From Blautia sp. (lineage in GTDB: Bacteria > Bacillota > Clostridia > Lachnospirales > Lachnospiraceae), in the NCBI GenBank assembly GCA_022769545.1, contig JALEJS010000014.1, forward strand, positions 62,001 through 126,000: 64,000 bases of DNA, in the 5' to 3' direction. How positions within the stretch are numbered: the stretch's first letter is position 1; each line of letters begins with the position of its first letter. Positions 20,591 through 30,144 of this stretch are shown piece by piece. Under the pieces are notes generated by a model. That model worked only from the letters and a program-made list of their open reading frames with translations, ran no database searches and was not told where the DNA came from. The position numbers were made by a program, and so were the translations under genes.

Positions 20591-21439
20591 ATGCACGGAC
20601 TCGGACAAAACGAAGACCGCCCAAGAGGCACTTACAGCTTTCCATTTGAATTTCACCACATTGACAGCACGCATCCGCGTTATGTCATGTCCTACCACTG
20701 GCACGTTGAGTACGAAATCATGCGGATCCTTTCCGGCTCTCTCACTGTCACTTTAGACGAAAAAAAATTCACAGCTCAGGCAGGTGATGTCATTTTTGTA
20801 CATAGCGGTGTGCTCCATTCCGGAATTCCTGAAAATTGTGTCTATCAGTGTATTGTATTCGATATCAATACGTTTCTGAAATACAATTCCGCATGCTCTG
20901 ACTACATGCAGAAAATCGTTCGCCAGGAAATCATGGTCTACCATCATTTCGACCGCCGTCAGCCGGAAATCCTGCAGGTAGTATTTTCACTTTTTGATGC
21001 GTTCCAGAAAAAAGACGCAGGATATGAGCTGACTTTAATTGGACAATTTTACCACTTTTTCGGTCTTGTTTTTGGTAAACATTACTATCTGGAAAGTCTC
21101 CAGAAAACAAGACGGGATTACAAGCGGATCCTTCAGCTCAAACAGGTCGTGGATTTTATCGAGAAGAATTATGCCAGCCCGATCACCCTTCAGGAGCTGT
21201 CTGCCTCTGTCTCCATGTCTCCGAAATATTTCTGCCGGTTCTTTTCGGATATGACGCATCAGACACCAATGGATTATCTGAACCGCCAGAGGATCGAGCA
21301 GGCCTGCCTGATGCTGACCACCACCGACGATTCCATCACAGACATCGCATACAACAGCGGCTTCAACGATCTGAGCTACTTTATCCGCATTTTTAAAAAG
21401 TATAAAGGCGTCACTCCCGGAAAATACAAGCGCAGATAA
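20591..21439 (+). CDS. AraC-family transcriptional regulator (cupin + HTH)
   Basis: MHGLGQNEDRPRGTYSFPFEFHHIDSTHPRYVMSYHWHVEYEIM...; SPITLQELSASVSMSPKYFCRFFSDMTHQTPMDYLNRQRIEQACLML; SD AAAGGAGG. Only the C-terminal part of track ORF 18716..21439. Confidence 0.9.
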   Translation: MHGLGQNEDRPRGTYSFPFEFHHIDSTHPRYVMSYHWHVEYEIMRILSGSLTVTLDEKKFTAQAGDVIFVHSGVLHSGIPENCVYQCIVFDINTFLKYNSACSDYMQKIVRQEIMVYHHFDRRQPEILQVVFSLFDAFQKKDAGYELTLIGQFYHFFGLVFGKHYYLESLQKTRRDYKRILQLKQVVDFIEKNYASPITLQELSASVSMSPKYFCRFFSDMTHQTPMDYLNRQRIEQACLMLTTTDDSITDIAYNSGFNDLSYFIRIFKKYKGVTPGKYKRR

Positions 21440-21553
21440 CTGACTGATACAGGTCAGATATTCTGCAATTTTATCTGGCAATTTCTGAACACATATGTTA
21501 TAATCATGCCATGTATATAAATTTAATTCATATTTATGAATTCGGAGGTAGCT

Positions 21554-21856
21554 ATGAGCAGTAAATACGATCGACAGGCTGTCGGATTTTTTGAACTGGA
21601 AAGCCTTGGCGCCTGTTTTATTGCGCTGGATGCAGCTTCAAAAGCGGCAGATGTGGAAATTCAGGGTGTGGAGCGAAATCGACTCAGAGCGGCTGCGTGT
21701 GTATGTATGCGAGGAAGTATTTCCGATGTGACAGCTGCGATGGAGGCTGCTCTTGCTGCAGCACAGCCAATCACAGAAATCCTCAGCCACACCATCATCC
21801 CTTCCCCGGTAGAGGGATCGGAAGCAACCATTCATTCCCTTATTTTTAAATCTTGA
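21554..21856 (+). CDS. BMC-H (BMC-domain) shell protein
   Basis: AVGFFELESLGACFIALDAASKAADVEIQGVERNRLRAAACVCMRGSISDVTAAMEAAL; SD CGGAGGTAGCT. Confidence 0.8.
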   Translation: MSSKYDRQAVGFFELESLGACFIALDAASKAADVEIQGVERNRLRAAACVCMRGSISDVTAAMEAALAAAQPITEILSHTIIPSPVEGSEATIHSLIFKS

Positions 21857-21871
21857 GAGAGGTGTACGGCT

Positions 21872-22168
21872 ATGTATCATAAAGCACTTGGAATCGTAGA
21901 GGTACTGGGAAGCGCAAATGCCGTTCTGGCAGCGGATTAGATGCTGAAAACATCTCAGGTTGAATTTTCCACCTGGGACTATCGCTGCGGCGGACATGTA
22001 TGTGTTTTCATCCGCGGAGATGTGGCCGCCGTTCAGGCTGCCGTAGACAGGGTCCGGGAAACTCCCCCCTGCGAGATTATTTTTGCCGGGGTAATCCCCA
22101 ATCCTTCTGATGACACAGACCGAATCGTAAATGAACGCGTGAAACGTTTTACTCCAAGTCTCACGTGA
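21872..22168 (+). pseudogene. BMC-H shell gene interrupted by in-frame TAG at 21938-21940
   Basis: Own translation: MYHKALGIVEVLGSANAVLAAD*MLKTSQVEFSTWDYRCGGHVCVFIRGDVAAVQAAVDRV. Reading frame is otherwise intact through the TAG. Confidence 0.8.
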
Positions 22169-22214
22169 GTTCCGCTTACATTACAGATACGCTTACGTCG
22201 AACCATTTGGTCCC

Positions 22215-22275
22215 TAAAACAAAGAGTACAGATTTCACCACACCAAAGTGAAAACCTGTACTCTTTGTATTTTAC
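22215..22275. terminator. Bidirectional terminator-like hairpin
   Basis: AAAGAGTACAGATTTCAC...GTGAAAACCTGTACTCTTT between convergent transcripts. Confidence 0.75.
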
Positions 22276-22306
22276 TATAAAAATTCCGGAATTCTTTTTT
22301 CCGTGC

Positions 22307-22975
22307 TTACCGGTTAAACACTGCCACAACCAGTCCCTGGTCACAAACCGCATTCCAGTGTGCCTCATTCACTTCCTCCAGTGAATAGCGATGTGTAATC
22401 AGACGGTAAAGCGGAAGTTTCAGCTGTGCTGCTTTATCGAGAATCTCAAAGCATTCCTCATATTCCTTAACCGAATAATAACGTCTGACCACCGGACGGG
22501 TCTCATCATAATATCTGGCATCCTGTCTGTCAGACATCACCGAAGCCATTGCGCAGACACATCCGTTTTTCTCGATCAGTCTGTTTATCGAATTTCCCGG
22601 CTTAAACTGAAATACCACATCTCCCAGCTTTCCGCCAAAACATTTACGGATCTTTTCCTGGATCTGCGGAATCGCACCCTTCTGGTGATAATGGATCACT
22701 TCTTTTGCACCAAACAGTTTTGCCAGTTCCAGACTTGTGTCGTTGCCTGTGATCATAAAAATTTCATGAATGCCGAGGCATTTCAGCACAGCAGCCGTAA
22801 GAAGACCTTCTGTCTTGCCGCCGGCCACCACCACTTTGGTGTATTCATTCATCTTATACAGCTGGACGGCTCTCTTTACGATCTTCGCGATCACAAGAAC
22901 TCTCTCGGTCAGCAGTCTGGATTCCAGATCCAGTCCGTTCAGCACGCGCACCTGGCTTCCACCATCTCTGTACTG
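22307..22975 (-). pseudogene. C-terminal part of a medium-chain (zinc) dehydrogenase; N-terminal catalytic part missing
   Basis: VVVAGGKTEGLLTAAVLKCLGIHEIFMITGNDTSLELAKLFGAKEVI Rossmann part without the CGxD zinc-site N-terminus. Confidence 0.7.
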
Positions 22976-23310
22976 TATACGCTGAAATAGGGGTTGATCA
23001 GAAGTACGCCGTCTGCGCCTGCTCCTTCCACAAATTTCAAAAGATTCATGGTATTATCCAGACAGGTATCACCCACACCTACAATCACATTTACCCGCCC
23101 GTTTACATAATCGATCATTTCTTTGATAAAGGCTTTTTTCTCCTCTACCGTCATGATACTGAACTCTCCAGAAGTACCGAGATATGCCAGACCATCCACG
23201 CCTTTGGAAATCAGAAAGTCTGCCTGCCGTTTGCTGGCCTCGATATCAACTTTATAATTATCTCCGAAAATAGTAATTACCGGAGGGTTTACACCCTTCC
23301 ATTTATTTAT
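22970..23310 (-). pseudogene. N-terminal part of DHDPS/KDG-aldolase-family protein
   Basis: Own translation: NKWKGVNPPVITIFGDNYKVDIEASKRQADFLISKGVDGLAYLGTSGEFSIMTVEEKKAFIKEMIDYVNGRVNVIVGVGDT...INPYFSVYS, ending abruptly; expected start codon reads ATA. Confidence 0.75.
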
Positions 23311-23311
23311 T

Positions 23312-24070
23312 CTACTTTACCTCCTTCTGGTAACCGAATTCCTTTGACAGATTTCTTCCTGCTGTCAGCATTTCATCAATGATCCGATCCTTTTTACCGA
23401 TCATCCGCTCCTTCGGTCCAGAAACACTGATCGCAGCAATCACTCTGTGGTACCCGTTATAAACAGGTACGGCCAGACACCACAGGCCATCCTCGATTTC
23501 CTGGTCATCTGTCGCATAACCGTTTAACCGGAACGTGTGCAGCTGTCTGCGAAGTTCTTCAATATTCTTTACTGTATGCTCCGTATACTGATGAAACTCC
23601 AGTTTTTCCTGAATATCCCGACTCTCTTCCGGGGGAAGAAATGCCAGAAATGCCTTGCCAAGCCCGGTACAGTAGACCGGCTTTCTGGAGCCAATCTGGG
23701 CATTCGTACTGATGGTCTGTTCACTTCTTTCCTTGGATATGTACACGATCTCCGTATCGGAAAGAACTGCCAGAAAACAGGTTTCCCCCAGCGCCAGCAT
23801 CAGATGCTTCATATAAGGCGCCGCGATCCTGGCCAGATCCAGACGGGATGCTGCCGCAGCCCCCAGGCCAACCAGCTTTCCTCCGAGTGCATACTTCTTG
23901 CCATCATCCACCTTCAGGTAACCATTTTCTTCCATTGTCTGCAGGATTGCCAGTGTACTGCTGGGAGCAAAACCCAGTTCTGTGCTGATGTCCTTGTTTG
24001 TCAGACCCTCGGCACTGTTCTGCAGCAATTCAAAAATTCTCAACACACGTTCTGCAGATTTTACCGCCAT
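23312..24070 (-). CDS. IclR-family transcriptional regulator
   Basis: VKSAERVLRIFELLQNSAEGLTNKDISTELGFAPSSTLAILQTMEENGYL; effector domain. Confidence 0.9.
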   Translation of the reverse strand: MAVKSAERVLRIFELLQNSAEGLTNKDISTELGFAPSSTLAILQTMEENGYLKVDDGKKYALGGKLVGLGAAAASRLDLARIAAPYMKHLMLALGETCFLAVLSDTEIVYISKERSEQTISTNAQIGSRKPVYCTGLGKAFLAFLPPEESRDIQEKLEFHQYTEHTVKNIEELRRQLHTFRLNGYATDDQEIEDGLWCLAVPVYNGYHRVIAAISVSGPKERMIGKKDRIIDEMLTAGRNLSKEFGYQKEVK

Positions 24071-24264
24071 TTTGATACCTCTGTAAAACCAAATACTACT
24101 ATAAAAATACTACTATAATAATTAATTATACAAAAATTCTATCACGCAGAAAATCCATTGTCAATAATTCCGGAAGCACTTCTGTACCTTCCGATATAGA
24201 GGCACAGGCAGGCCCTGCGGACCTGCCTGTCAACTTGTTATTTGTATTCTGTTCTTTGCCTTTC

Positions 24265-24891
24265 TTAGAACAGGCAGGAAATACAGCCTACAACTACAAT
24301 CAGAATAATACCTACGACAGAAGCAATTGCCTGTCCAAGCGTATATGTTTTTACACCGCCGCTGAAGTTCAGTCCGGCCATGTTGGAAACGATCCAGAAT
24401 CCGGAGTCATTTACGGTTGCTCCAAACAGAGCGCCGTCCAGACAAGCCAGAGCAATGAATACCGGATGGATTGCTACGGTTGCAGCTACACTCTGCATGA
24501 TTGCAAAGGTTGTAAGAGAAGCAACGGTACCGGAACCTGTGATCTGTCTGAATGCAACACCCAGGAACCAGCCGATCAGAAGGATCAAAAGAACCGGAGC
24601 AAGGATCGGAAGCAGAGATACGAAGAATCCCGGAAGTTTCTCCGGCAGTTCCTGTTCATCTACATTGATGCCGTTGCCGTTTTCATCTGCTGCTGCGTTC
24701 CAGAGACCTCTCTTCATCAGTAAACCATGGATGGTTACGGAAATAGCCATCATCGGGATACCAGCCACAAAACCAAGAAACAGAGAACCGAGAATCAGTG
24801 CGATTGCCGGGTTCATTTTAAATTTCACAATAATCAATACGACCAGTGCGATGGAAAGCACCAGAACGCCAATCAATGCCCCACCTGACAT
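24265..24891 (-). pseudogene. GntP-family permease, internally deleted
   Basis: N-term IVKFKMNPAIALILGSLFLGFVAG and C-term HPVFIALACLDGALFGATVNDSGFWI are GntP-like, but only 208 aa versus ~440 for the family. Confidence 0.65.
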
Positions 24892-24927
24892 ATTTTCCTC
24901 TCCTTATATATGTTTGTATTTTTTTAA

Positions 24928-25593
24928 TTATAAACGAGTTCCTTTTTTCACCTGAACCAGAGCTTTGTCTCTGTTCAGCTCCAGACCGAATCCTGGCTTG
25001 TCGCTGACTTTCAGTTTTCCGTTTACAGGCATCGGCTCGTCTTTCAGCAGCGGAATTTTTCCACCGACAAATCCCATATCCTTCGCAAGGTCCGGTCTCG
25101 GGCCTGTTGCATAGAAAGTAAGCTCTTCACGTACTTTTCCGCCAAGCATAGCGTAAACCGGTTCTTCTCTCAGCTTACCAAGCAGATCCCAAAGAGCAAG
25201 GTCAATTGCGGAAATTGCATTCTTAACAACACCCTTACGTCCGTAGTAAAGGGATGCACGATACATCTGATCCCAGATCTTTTCGATCTCATTGGCATCT
25301 TTTCCGACTACGAAACGGTCAAAATGGTTCATTACCAGCCAGGCTGCCGGGTATCCGCCGGTCGTGATACCGAAACCTACAACACCGTTATCGGATTCCA
25401 CTTCAACCACCAGTGTTTTCCGTGCATTGATACCAAAGCTTGTTCTGGTCGCCTTGTACTCCGGATAAATACTCATCGGTGTAGCGATCTGCTGTACGAT
25501 CCAGTGATCCTCTGACTGATCATGGTAATCTGCGCCGCCGCCTTCGACTACATATGCACGGATGTCCACAATCTTTCTTCCCATTAAAGCCAT
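24928..25593 (-). pseudogene. L-rhamnonate dehydratase-like enolase-superfamily protein, internal in-frame deletion
   Basis: N-term KIVDIRAYVVEGGGADYHDQSEDHWIVQQIATPMS...ATGPRPDLAKDMGFVGGK joined directly to C-term DEPMPVNGKLKVSDKPGFGLELNRD; 221 aa versus ~400 expected. Confidence 0.75.
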
Positions 25594-25846
25594 AAAACAA
25601 AACCTCCTTAATTGTTTTTATTATTCACATATATAAATCTGATTTAGAATTATGAATATTATGACAATACAATGGCTATCCGTTAATATAGAAACAGATT
25701 TTCTGCGCTTTCATCAATTTTTTTACAAGTTTTTTATTCAAAATAACCAAAAGAGGGCATCCTGCACATCATGTACAGAATGCCCTGTTTTCATTCATAA
25801 TATAAATCACTCTTCCAATGAGCCGGTTGTCCACTTATCTTCTGGC

Positions 25847-26875
25847 TCATAATATTTCATGCAATACCGAAAGTCCGTATTCCGCAAGACTGTGATCCTC
25901 TTCTCCGGTTCCCCCGGACACACCAAGACCGCCTATGATGGTGTCTCCCACCTTAATGGGAACTCCTCCGCCGAAAATAACGATTTTTCCACCATCCATC
26001 TTGTCCACACCATAAAATGTCTGCCCCGGCTGTGCCAGTACCGCCAGTTCCTTTGTGGACATTTTCACGGCAACCGATGTGTATGCCTTTTTTACAGCCA
26101 CATCAAAGCTGACCAGAAATGCACCATCCATGACATGCACGGCAATGGGATTTCCATCCGGCCCGCACACTGCGATCACAGCTTTCTTTCCCCGGCGTTC
26201 CGCCTCCTGCTCAATCTTTTCAATCAGGCGCTTTGCTGCCTGCAATGTGATTTTTCCCTGCATGCCGATCTGCTTCAGCACCTCCTGAACAAGCGCTGCA
26301 TTTACTTCCGTATCCTTCTGTTCCATTTTTGTCGCCGCCTCTTTCTGTGGAGCCTGAGGTTCCTCCCCGCTTTCCAGCTTCGCATCGGTATATCTGGCAA
26401 GTACATAGAGATAGTCCGCAAGCCGGTTCATAAATTTCTTCGCTCCGTTATCCGCACCGAATTTCACACTGACCTGGGCAAGTGCACGTTCCGCCCTTCT
26501 GGAAACCGTACGGGCCACGTCCATTTCCGCAGAGAGCCGACAGGCTCCCGGGAGAATAAATTTCTTCGGCCGGTCAAACAAAGCCTCCAGACGATCGATT
26601 TCCTTCTCCAGCATTTCTGTTTTACTGTCATCCAGCTTATAGTCGCGATTGTAGGTATCTGCCACACCCGCCATAACCGTGATCAGTGTTTCCTGAATTT
26701 CCTCCAGGATCCCAATCACAGACGGATCATCCAGCATGGATTTCACCAGGCCGATATGACTGGTCAGCTCATCAATGGTTCCTACCAGCTGAATCCGGTC
26801 ATCGGATTTTGATATATTTTTTGTTCGGACAAGGCTTGTCGTTCCCCTGTCGCCGCCCTTTGTATATATGTTCAT
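25847..26875 (-). CDS. pduO: PduO: ATP:cob(I)alamin adenosyltransferase fused to GlcG/DUF336 domain
   Basis: MNIYTKGGDRGTTSLV...; LPGACRLSAEMDVARTVSRRAER; C-term KIVIFGGGVPIKVGDTIIGGLGVSGGTGEED. Confidence 0.93.
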   Translation of the reverse strand: MNIYTKGGDRGTTSLVRTKNISKSDDRIQLVGTIDELTSHIGLVKSMLDDPSVIGILEEIQETLITVMAGVADTYNRDYKLDDSKTEMLEKEIDRLEALFDRPKKFILPGACRLSAEMDVARTVSRRAERALAQVSVKFGADNGAKKFMNRLADYLYVLARYTDAKLESGEEPQAPQKEAATKMEQKDTEVNAALVQEVLKQIGMQGKITLQAAKRLIEKIEQEAERRGKKAVIAVCGPDGNPIAVHVMDGAFLVSFDVAVKKAYTSVAVKMSTKELAVLAQPGQTFYGVDKMDGGKIVIFGGGVPIKVGDTIIGGLGVSGGTGEEDHSLAEYGLSVLHEIL

Positions 26876-27213
26876 ACCGGATACATCTCCTTAAACGGCA
26901 TTTTCTTGATTGCTCTTGCGCTGTTTGCCCCCAGATTCCGGCACTGCCGGAACGTGGGCTGAATCAGTTCAAACACATTTTTTCCTTTTGGAAGACGGTT
27001 CATCTGCATGGCCATATGGTTCCCCGTGATTCCGATTCCGGATCCCAGCATGGATTCTCTGGCCGCATCAAATGCCAGCGTATCCAGATCCCCTTCATGA
27101 TCCGCAATCGTATACAGTACGCCCTCTTCCTCGATCCCTGCACAGATTTCCCGGAGAAAATCCTCATCAGGTTCGTTGGTATAAATAATAATTGAAGGTT
27201 TATTTACTACCAT
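26872..27213 (-). CDS. pduH: Diol dehydratase reactivase small subunit
   Basis: IIIYTNEPDEDFLREICAGIEEEG; GSGIGITGNHMAMQMNRLPKGKNVFEL. Confidence 0.88.
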   Translation of the reverse strand: MVVNKPSIIIYTNEPDEDFLREICAGIEEEGVLYTIADHEGDLDTLAFDAARESMLGSGIGITGNHMAMQMNRLPKGKNVFELIQPTFRQCRNLGANSARAIKKMPFKEMYPV

Positions 27214-27243
27214 CTGCCAGTTCCTTCCCTTCTGACCTCCGTG

Positions 27244-29061
27244 TCAGACCGCTCCTCCCAGATAGGAGAGAAGCAGACCGGTCGCCACGGCATTTCTCGG
27301 GCCCTCCGTTCCTCGGATATTGCCCCGGCCGCACACGATGCGATATTCCGATAAGGCATCCATCAGCATTTCCGGAATCTCAAAATCTTCCGCAGAGCCT
27401 CCCACCAGAACCACGTTTGGAATACGCCGAAGATCATGCTCCGGTGCCACAATGCGAAGTGCCCGGATCGCATTCCTCACGAACACTTTTCGTTTGGCAT
27501 CCCTTCGCACTTCCATGATCCTTTCCATCGGAATGTCTTCCTCGATTTTCAGCATTTCTCCGGGCGCAAGAAGCACCACATGCCCGTAGTACCGCGGATC
27601 AATGGATTCCTGGAAAAACTGCATGGCGCCGTTTTCCAGTCTCATATGGAAAAGACTCTCCACCTTTCCCATGGGATATTTTTTGATCTGCTCTGCTGTC
27701 GTTCGGCTTTTCAGGCCCAGCTCCGTCTGAATCAGCATGGAAACCAGTTCTCCCGCTCCAGCCTGATGTGTCGTGCGCACCCTGCCGTCCTCCTGAAGGA
27801 TCGCGGCATCGGTCGAGCCGCCTCCCATATCCAGTATGGCCAGGGGAAGTCTGGTTCCGGGTGTGGTCATCGCACCCAGAGAAGCCATCACGGCCTCCAC
27901 GCCGGCAACCACTGCTTTCACATGAAGCTCCTGTTCCAGCCGTGCTGCAATCTGCTGCATGGGGAGCTGCTGTGTCTTTACCATCGCGGCAATCCCCACG
28001 GCCTTCTCCATACAGGTTTCTCCGGCAAGTGAGCCGGAAATTTCCACCGGTGCCAGCGTATCTACCGCAAGAATATCCGTGATCCGGATATCTTCCTGTC
28101 CCGCTTTTGACACATCTGCCATACTGGTCTTAATGCGGGAAAGCATATTTCCCACGTTGGTATCCCTCTGGCCGTCAATGTCACGGATCTCTCCCGCCGT
28201 CTCCAGCGTATTCATGATCTCATCTGCCCCGGCATCGATATTTATATGTAAGTCTTTCTCCCCGTGAAAATAGATTTCACCGGCAGGAAGAATGTTTTCG
28301 CGTATATTGCCATGCGGTGTCCGGATAACCACCGCACTTCTTTTGCCCACAAGACTTTTCGCAATCGGAGTCACCGATTTTGTCTCATCGGCATTCAGCT
28401 GAAGAAGTGTTGCAATTCCATAGGGATTGGACAGCATTCGGATACTGCTTCCCGGCAATGCCACTTCAATCGCCGCAGTTTTCCCCTCCGGAACCTTGTG
28501 AATGTGTTTCACTTCATCCACAATCGGAATCTGTCTGTTCAGACGGTTTTCCACCAGAACGGCTTCGTCTGCCTGAAGGATCAGTCCGCGGATATCCAGC
28601 TCCGGAATCCGGCTGTTCAGTCTCTGCGCAACTTCTTCATAGGAAAATTTGCCGGATGCTGCCACGATATACGGGATCCCCGGCTTTCCGTTCCAGATGT
28701 TTTCCAGAAAGATCAGTTCGCCCACCGCATGTCCTGCCCCTGCAGGAGTGGATGGATTATGACCGATCATGGAAGACTCTGTGATGATCGTTTCTGTTAT
28801 TGTTTCCATGGCAGTATCACCGATGACCGGTGCCGCCTCATTCAGACGCACAAGCTCCAGCGCACTCATGGGAAGACCGATCTCATACAGCGCCTCCTCC
28901 AGTGCCGCCTTGATGCCAAGTACATTCGGTAATGTTCCCTTGGTACCTGTGGTCATACGGGAAGCGCCGGAAAGAAAACGGAAGGATCCGTTTTCTTCCA
29001 CACCGCCAATACATACTTCTGTTGTGGAGTTTCCAATATCTACACCAGCAATCAGTCTCAA
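27244..29061 (-). CDS. pduG: Diol dehydratase reactivase large subunit
   Basis: MRLIAGVDIGNSTTEVCIG; LPLAILDMGGGSTDAAIL; GRGNIRGTEGPRNAVATGLLL. Confidence 0.95.
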   Translation of the reverse strand: MRLIAGVDIGNSTTEVCIGGVEENGSFRFLSGASRMTTGTKGTLPNVLGIKAALEEALYEIGLPMSALELVRLNEAAPVIGDTAMETITETIITESSMIGHNPSTPAGAGHAVGELIFLENIWNGKPGIPYIVAASGKFSYEEVAQRLNSRIPELDIRGLILQADEAVLVENRLNRQIPIVDEVKHIHKVPEGKTAAIEVALPGSSIRMLSNPYGIATLLQLNADETKSVTPIAKSLVGKRSAVVIRTPHGNIRENILPAGEIYFHGEKDLHINIDAGADEIMNTLETAGEIRDIDGQRDTNVGNMLSRIKTSMADVSKAGQEDIRITDILAVDTLAPVEISGSLAGETCMEKAVGIAAMVKTQQLPMQQIAARLEQELHVKAVVAGVEAVMASLGAMTTPGTRLPLAILDMGGGSTDAAILQEDGRVRTTHQAGAGELVSMLIQTELGLKSRTTAEQIKKYPMGKVESLFHMRLENGAMQFFQESIDPRYYGHVVLLAPGEMLKIEEDIPMERIMEVRRDAKRKVFVRNAIRALRIVAPEHDLRRIPNVVLVGGSAEDFEIPEMLMDALSEYRIVCGRGNIRGTEGPRNAVATGLLLSYLGGAV

Positions 29062-29468
29062 AGAAGTATTCCCCTCTTTTCATATATTTCAGCAGCTTCC
29101 AGTACCAGCTTCGCACAATGCGGTGCCTGATATTTTTCCAGAAGCTCCCGGGCCATCAGAACCAGTTCCCTCTTTGTGGAACGGTTCGGACGAAGTTTAT
29201 TGTACATGTTTAAGATCACGTCATCCGGAACATTTACCAGCTCTGACGCGCGCTGGAAATTGGCTTCCATCTGCGGGTTATCCGCCTCTTTGGCAACCTG
29301 TCCCTGACGTTTCAGCATCTCAGAAGAAATCTTGATATCTTCCGCTGTCACATTTCCCCGTTTCACCTCGGCAAGGGTGATCTGAGAAAGCTTTTTGCCA
29401 GTTTTGGAAGTAATGGTATCCGCTTCATTCTGGCCTAATGGATAATTGCTCATCTGATACCCTCCCAT
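29058..29468 (-). CDS. pduE: B12-dependent propanediol dehydratase small subunit
   Basis: YPLGQNEADTITSKTGKKLSQITLAEVKRGNVTAEDIKIS; RASELVNVPDDVILNMYNKLRPNRST. Confidence 0.92.
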   Translation of the reverse strand: MGGYQMSNYPLGQNEADTITSKTGKKLSQITLAEVKRGNVTAEDIKISSEMLKRQGQVAKEADNPQMEANFQRASELVNVPDDVILNMYNKLRPNRSTKRELVLMARELLEKYQAPHCAKLVLEAAEIYEKRGILL

Positions 29469-30133
29469 TCTATCATACCCATTGCAGGATCCAGCTGCTC
29501 TGTCTCAATAATATGCATCAGGGCCGCCTTAACCTGGAATTTTGCACGAACCATGGGATCGTTGGTACACTCAATCGGTGTTACCTTTTCACCCTTGACA
29601 TATTTCGCCGCATTTCTTCCGATCTTGCGATAGGTATCCAGATCCATCAGCGGTGCCTGTGGGAAAAGCTCCAGATTGGACAGCGGGTACAGATCTTTCT
29701 GGTGAATGACCGTCGTACCCTTGGACTGAATTCCGATTCCGATGCCGGATCCGGAAAGCTTTGCCGCCTGAAGTGCCATAAATCCCACATCGGAGGTATC
29801 CAGCACCTTTACGATACGGGAAACCATTCCCTCCTCCTCAATGCCTGCTTTTACATTGCGCAGAACATCGTCCAGAGGAATTCCGCCGATTGTCTTATTG
29901 ATTTCTGTCTGGAATGCGGCTCCCACACCAATCACGACTTCCTTGGGATCCGTTCCCTGTCTTGCCTTCGTGCTTCCTGCATAGGATCGTTTGGGACGCA
30001 TTCTCGTTTTTCCGGCCAGACTCTGTGTCGTGCTGACCGCTTCTTTTGATTCCACAGGCTGTGCGCTTCCGTTTTGCAGCTGCGCCACAACCGCCCGGGT
30101 AATGGCCTGTATCAACTGTTCATTGATTTCCAT
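29450..30133 (-). CDS. pduD: B12-dependent propanediol dehydratase medium subunit with N-terminal encapsulation-type helix
   Basis: EINEQLIQAITRAVVAQLQNGS; EVVIGVGAAFQTEINKTIGGIPLDDVLRNVKAGIEEEG. Confidence 0.92.
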   Translation of the reverse strand: MEINEQLIQAITRAVVAQLQNGSAQPVESKEAVSTTQSLAGKTRMRPKRSYAGSTKARQGTDPKEVVIGVGAAFQTEINKTIGGIPLDDVLRNVKAGIEEEGMVSRIVKVLDTSDVGFMALQAAKLSGSGIGIGIQSKGTTVIHQKDLYPLSNLELFPQAPLMDLDTYRKIGRNAAKYVKGEKVTPIECTNDPMVRAKFQVKAALMHIIETEQLDPAMGMIEWEGIR

Positions 30134-30144
30134 AGCACAGCCTC

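Noticed and set aside
21938-21940. TAG as a pyrrolysine or recoded codon
   Set aside because: No Pyl machinery or recoding element visible; other genes end normally at TAG (e.g. IclR). A nonsense mutation is simpler.
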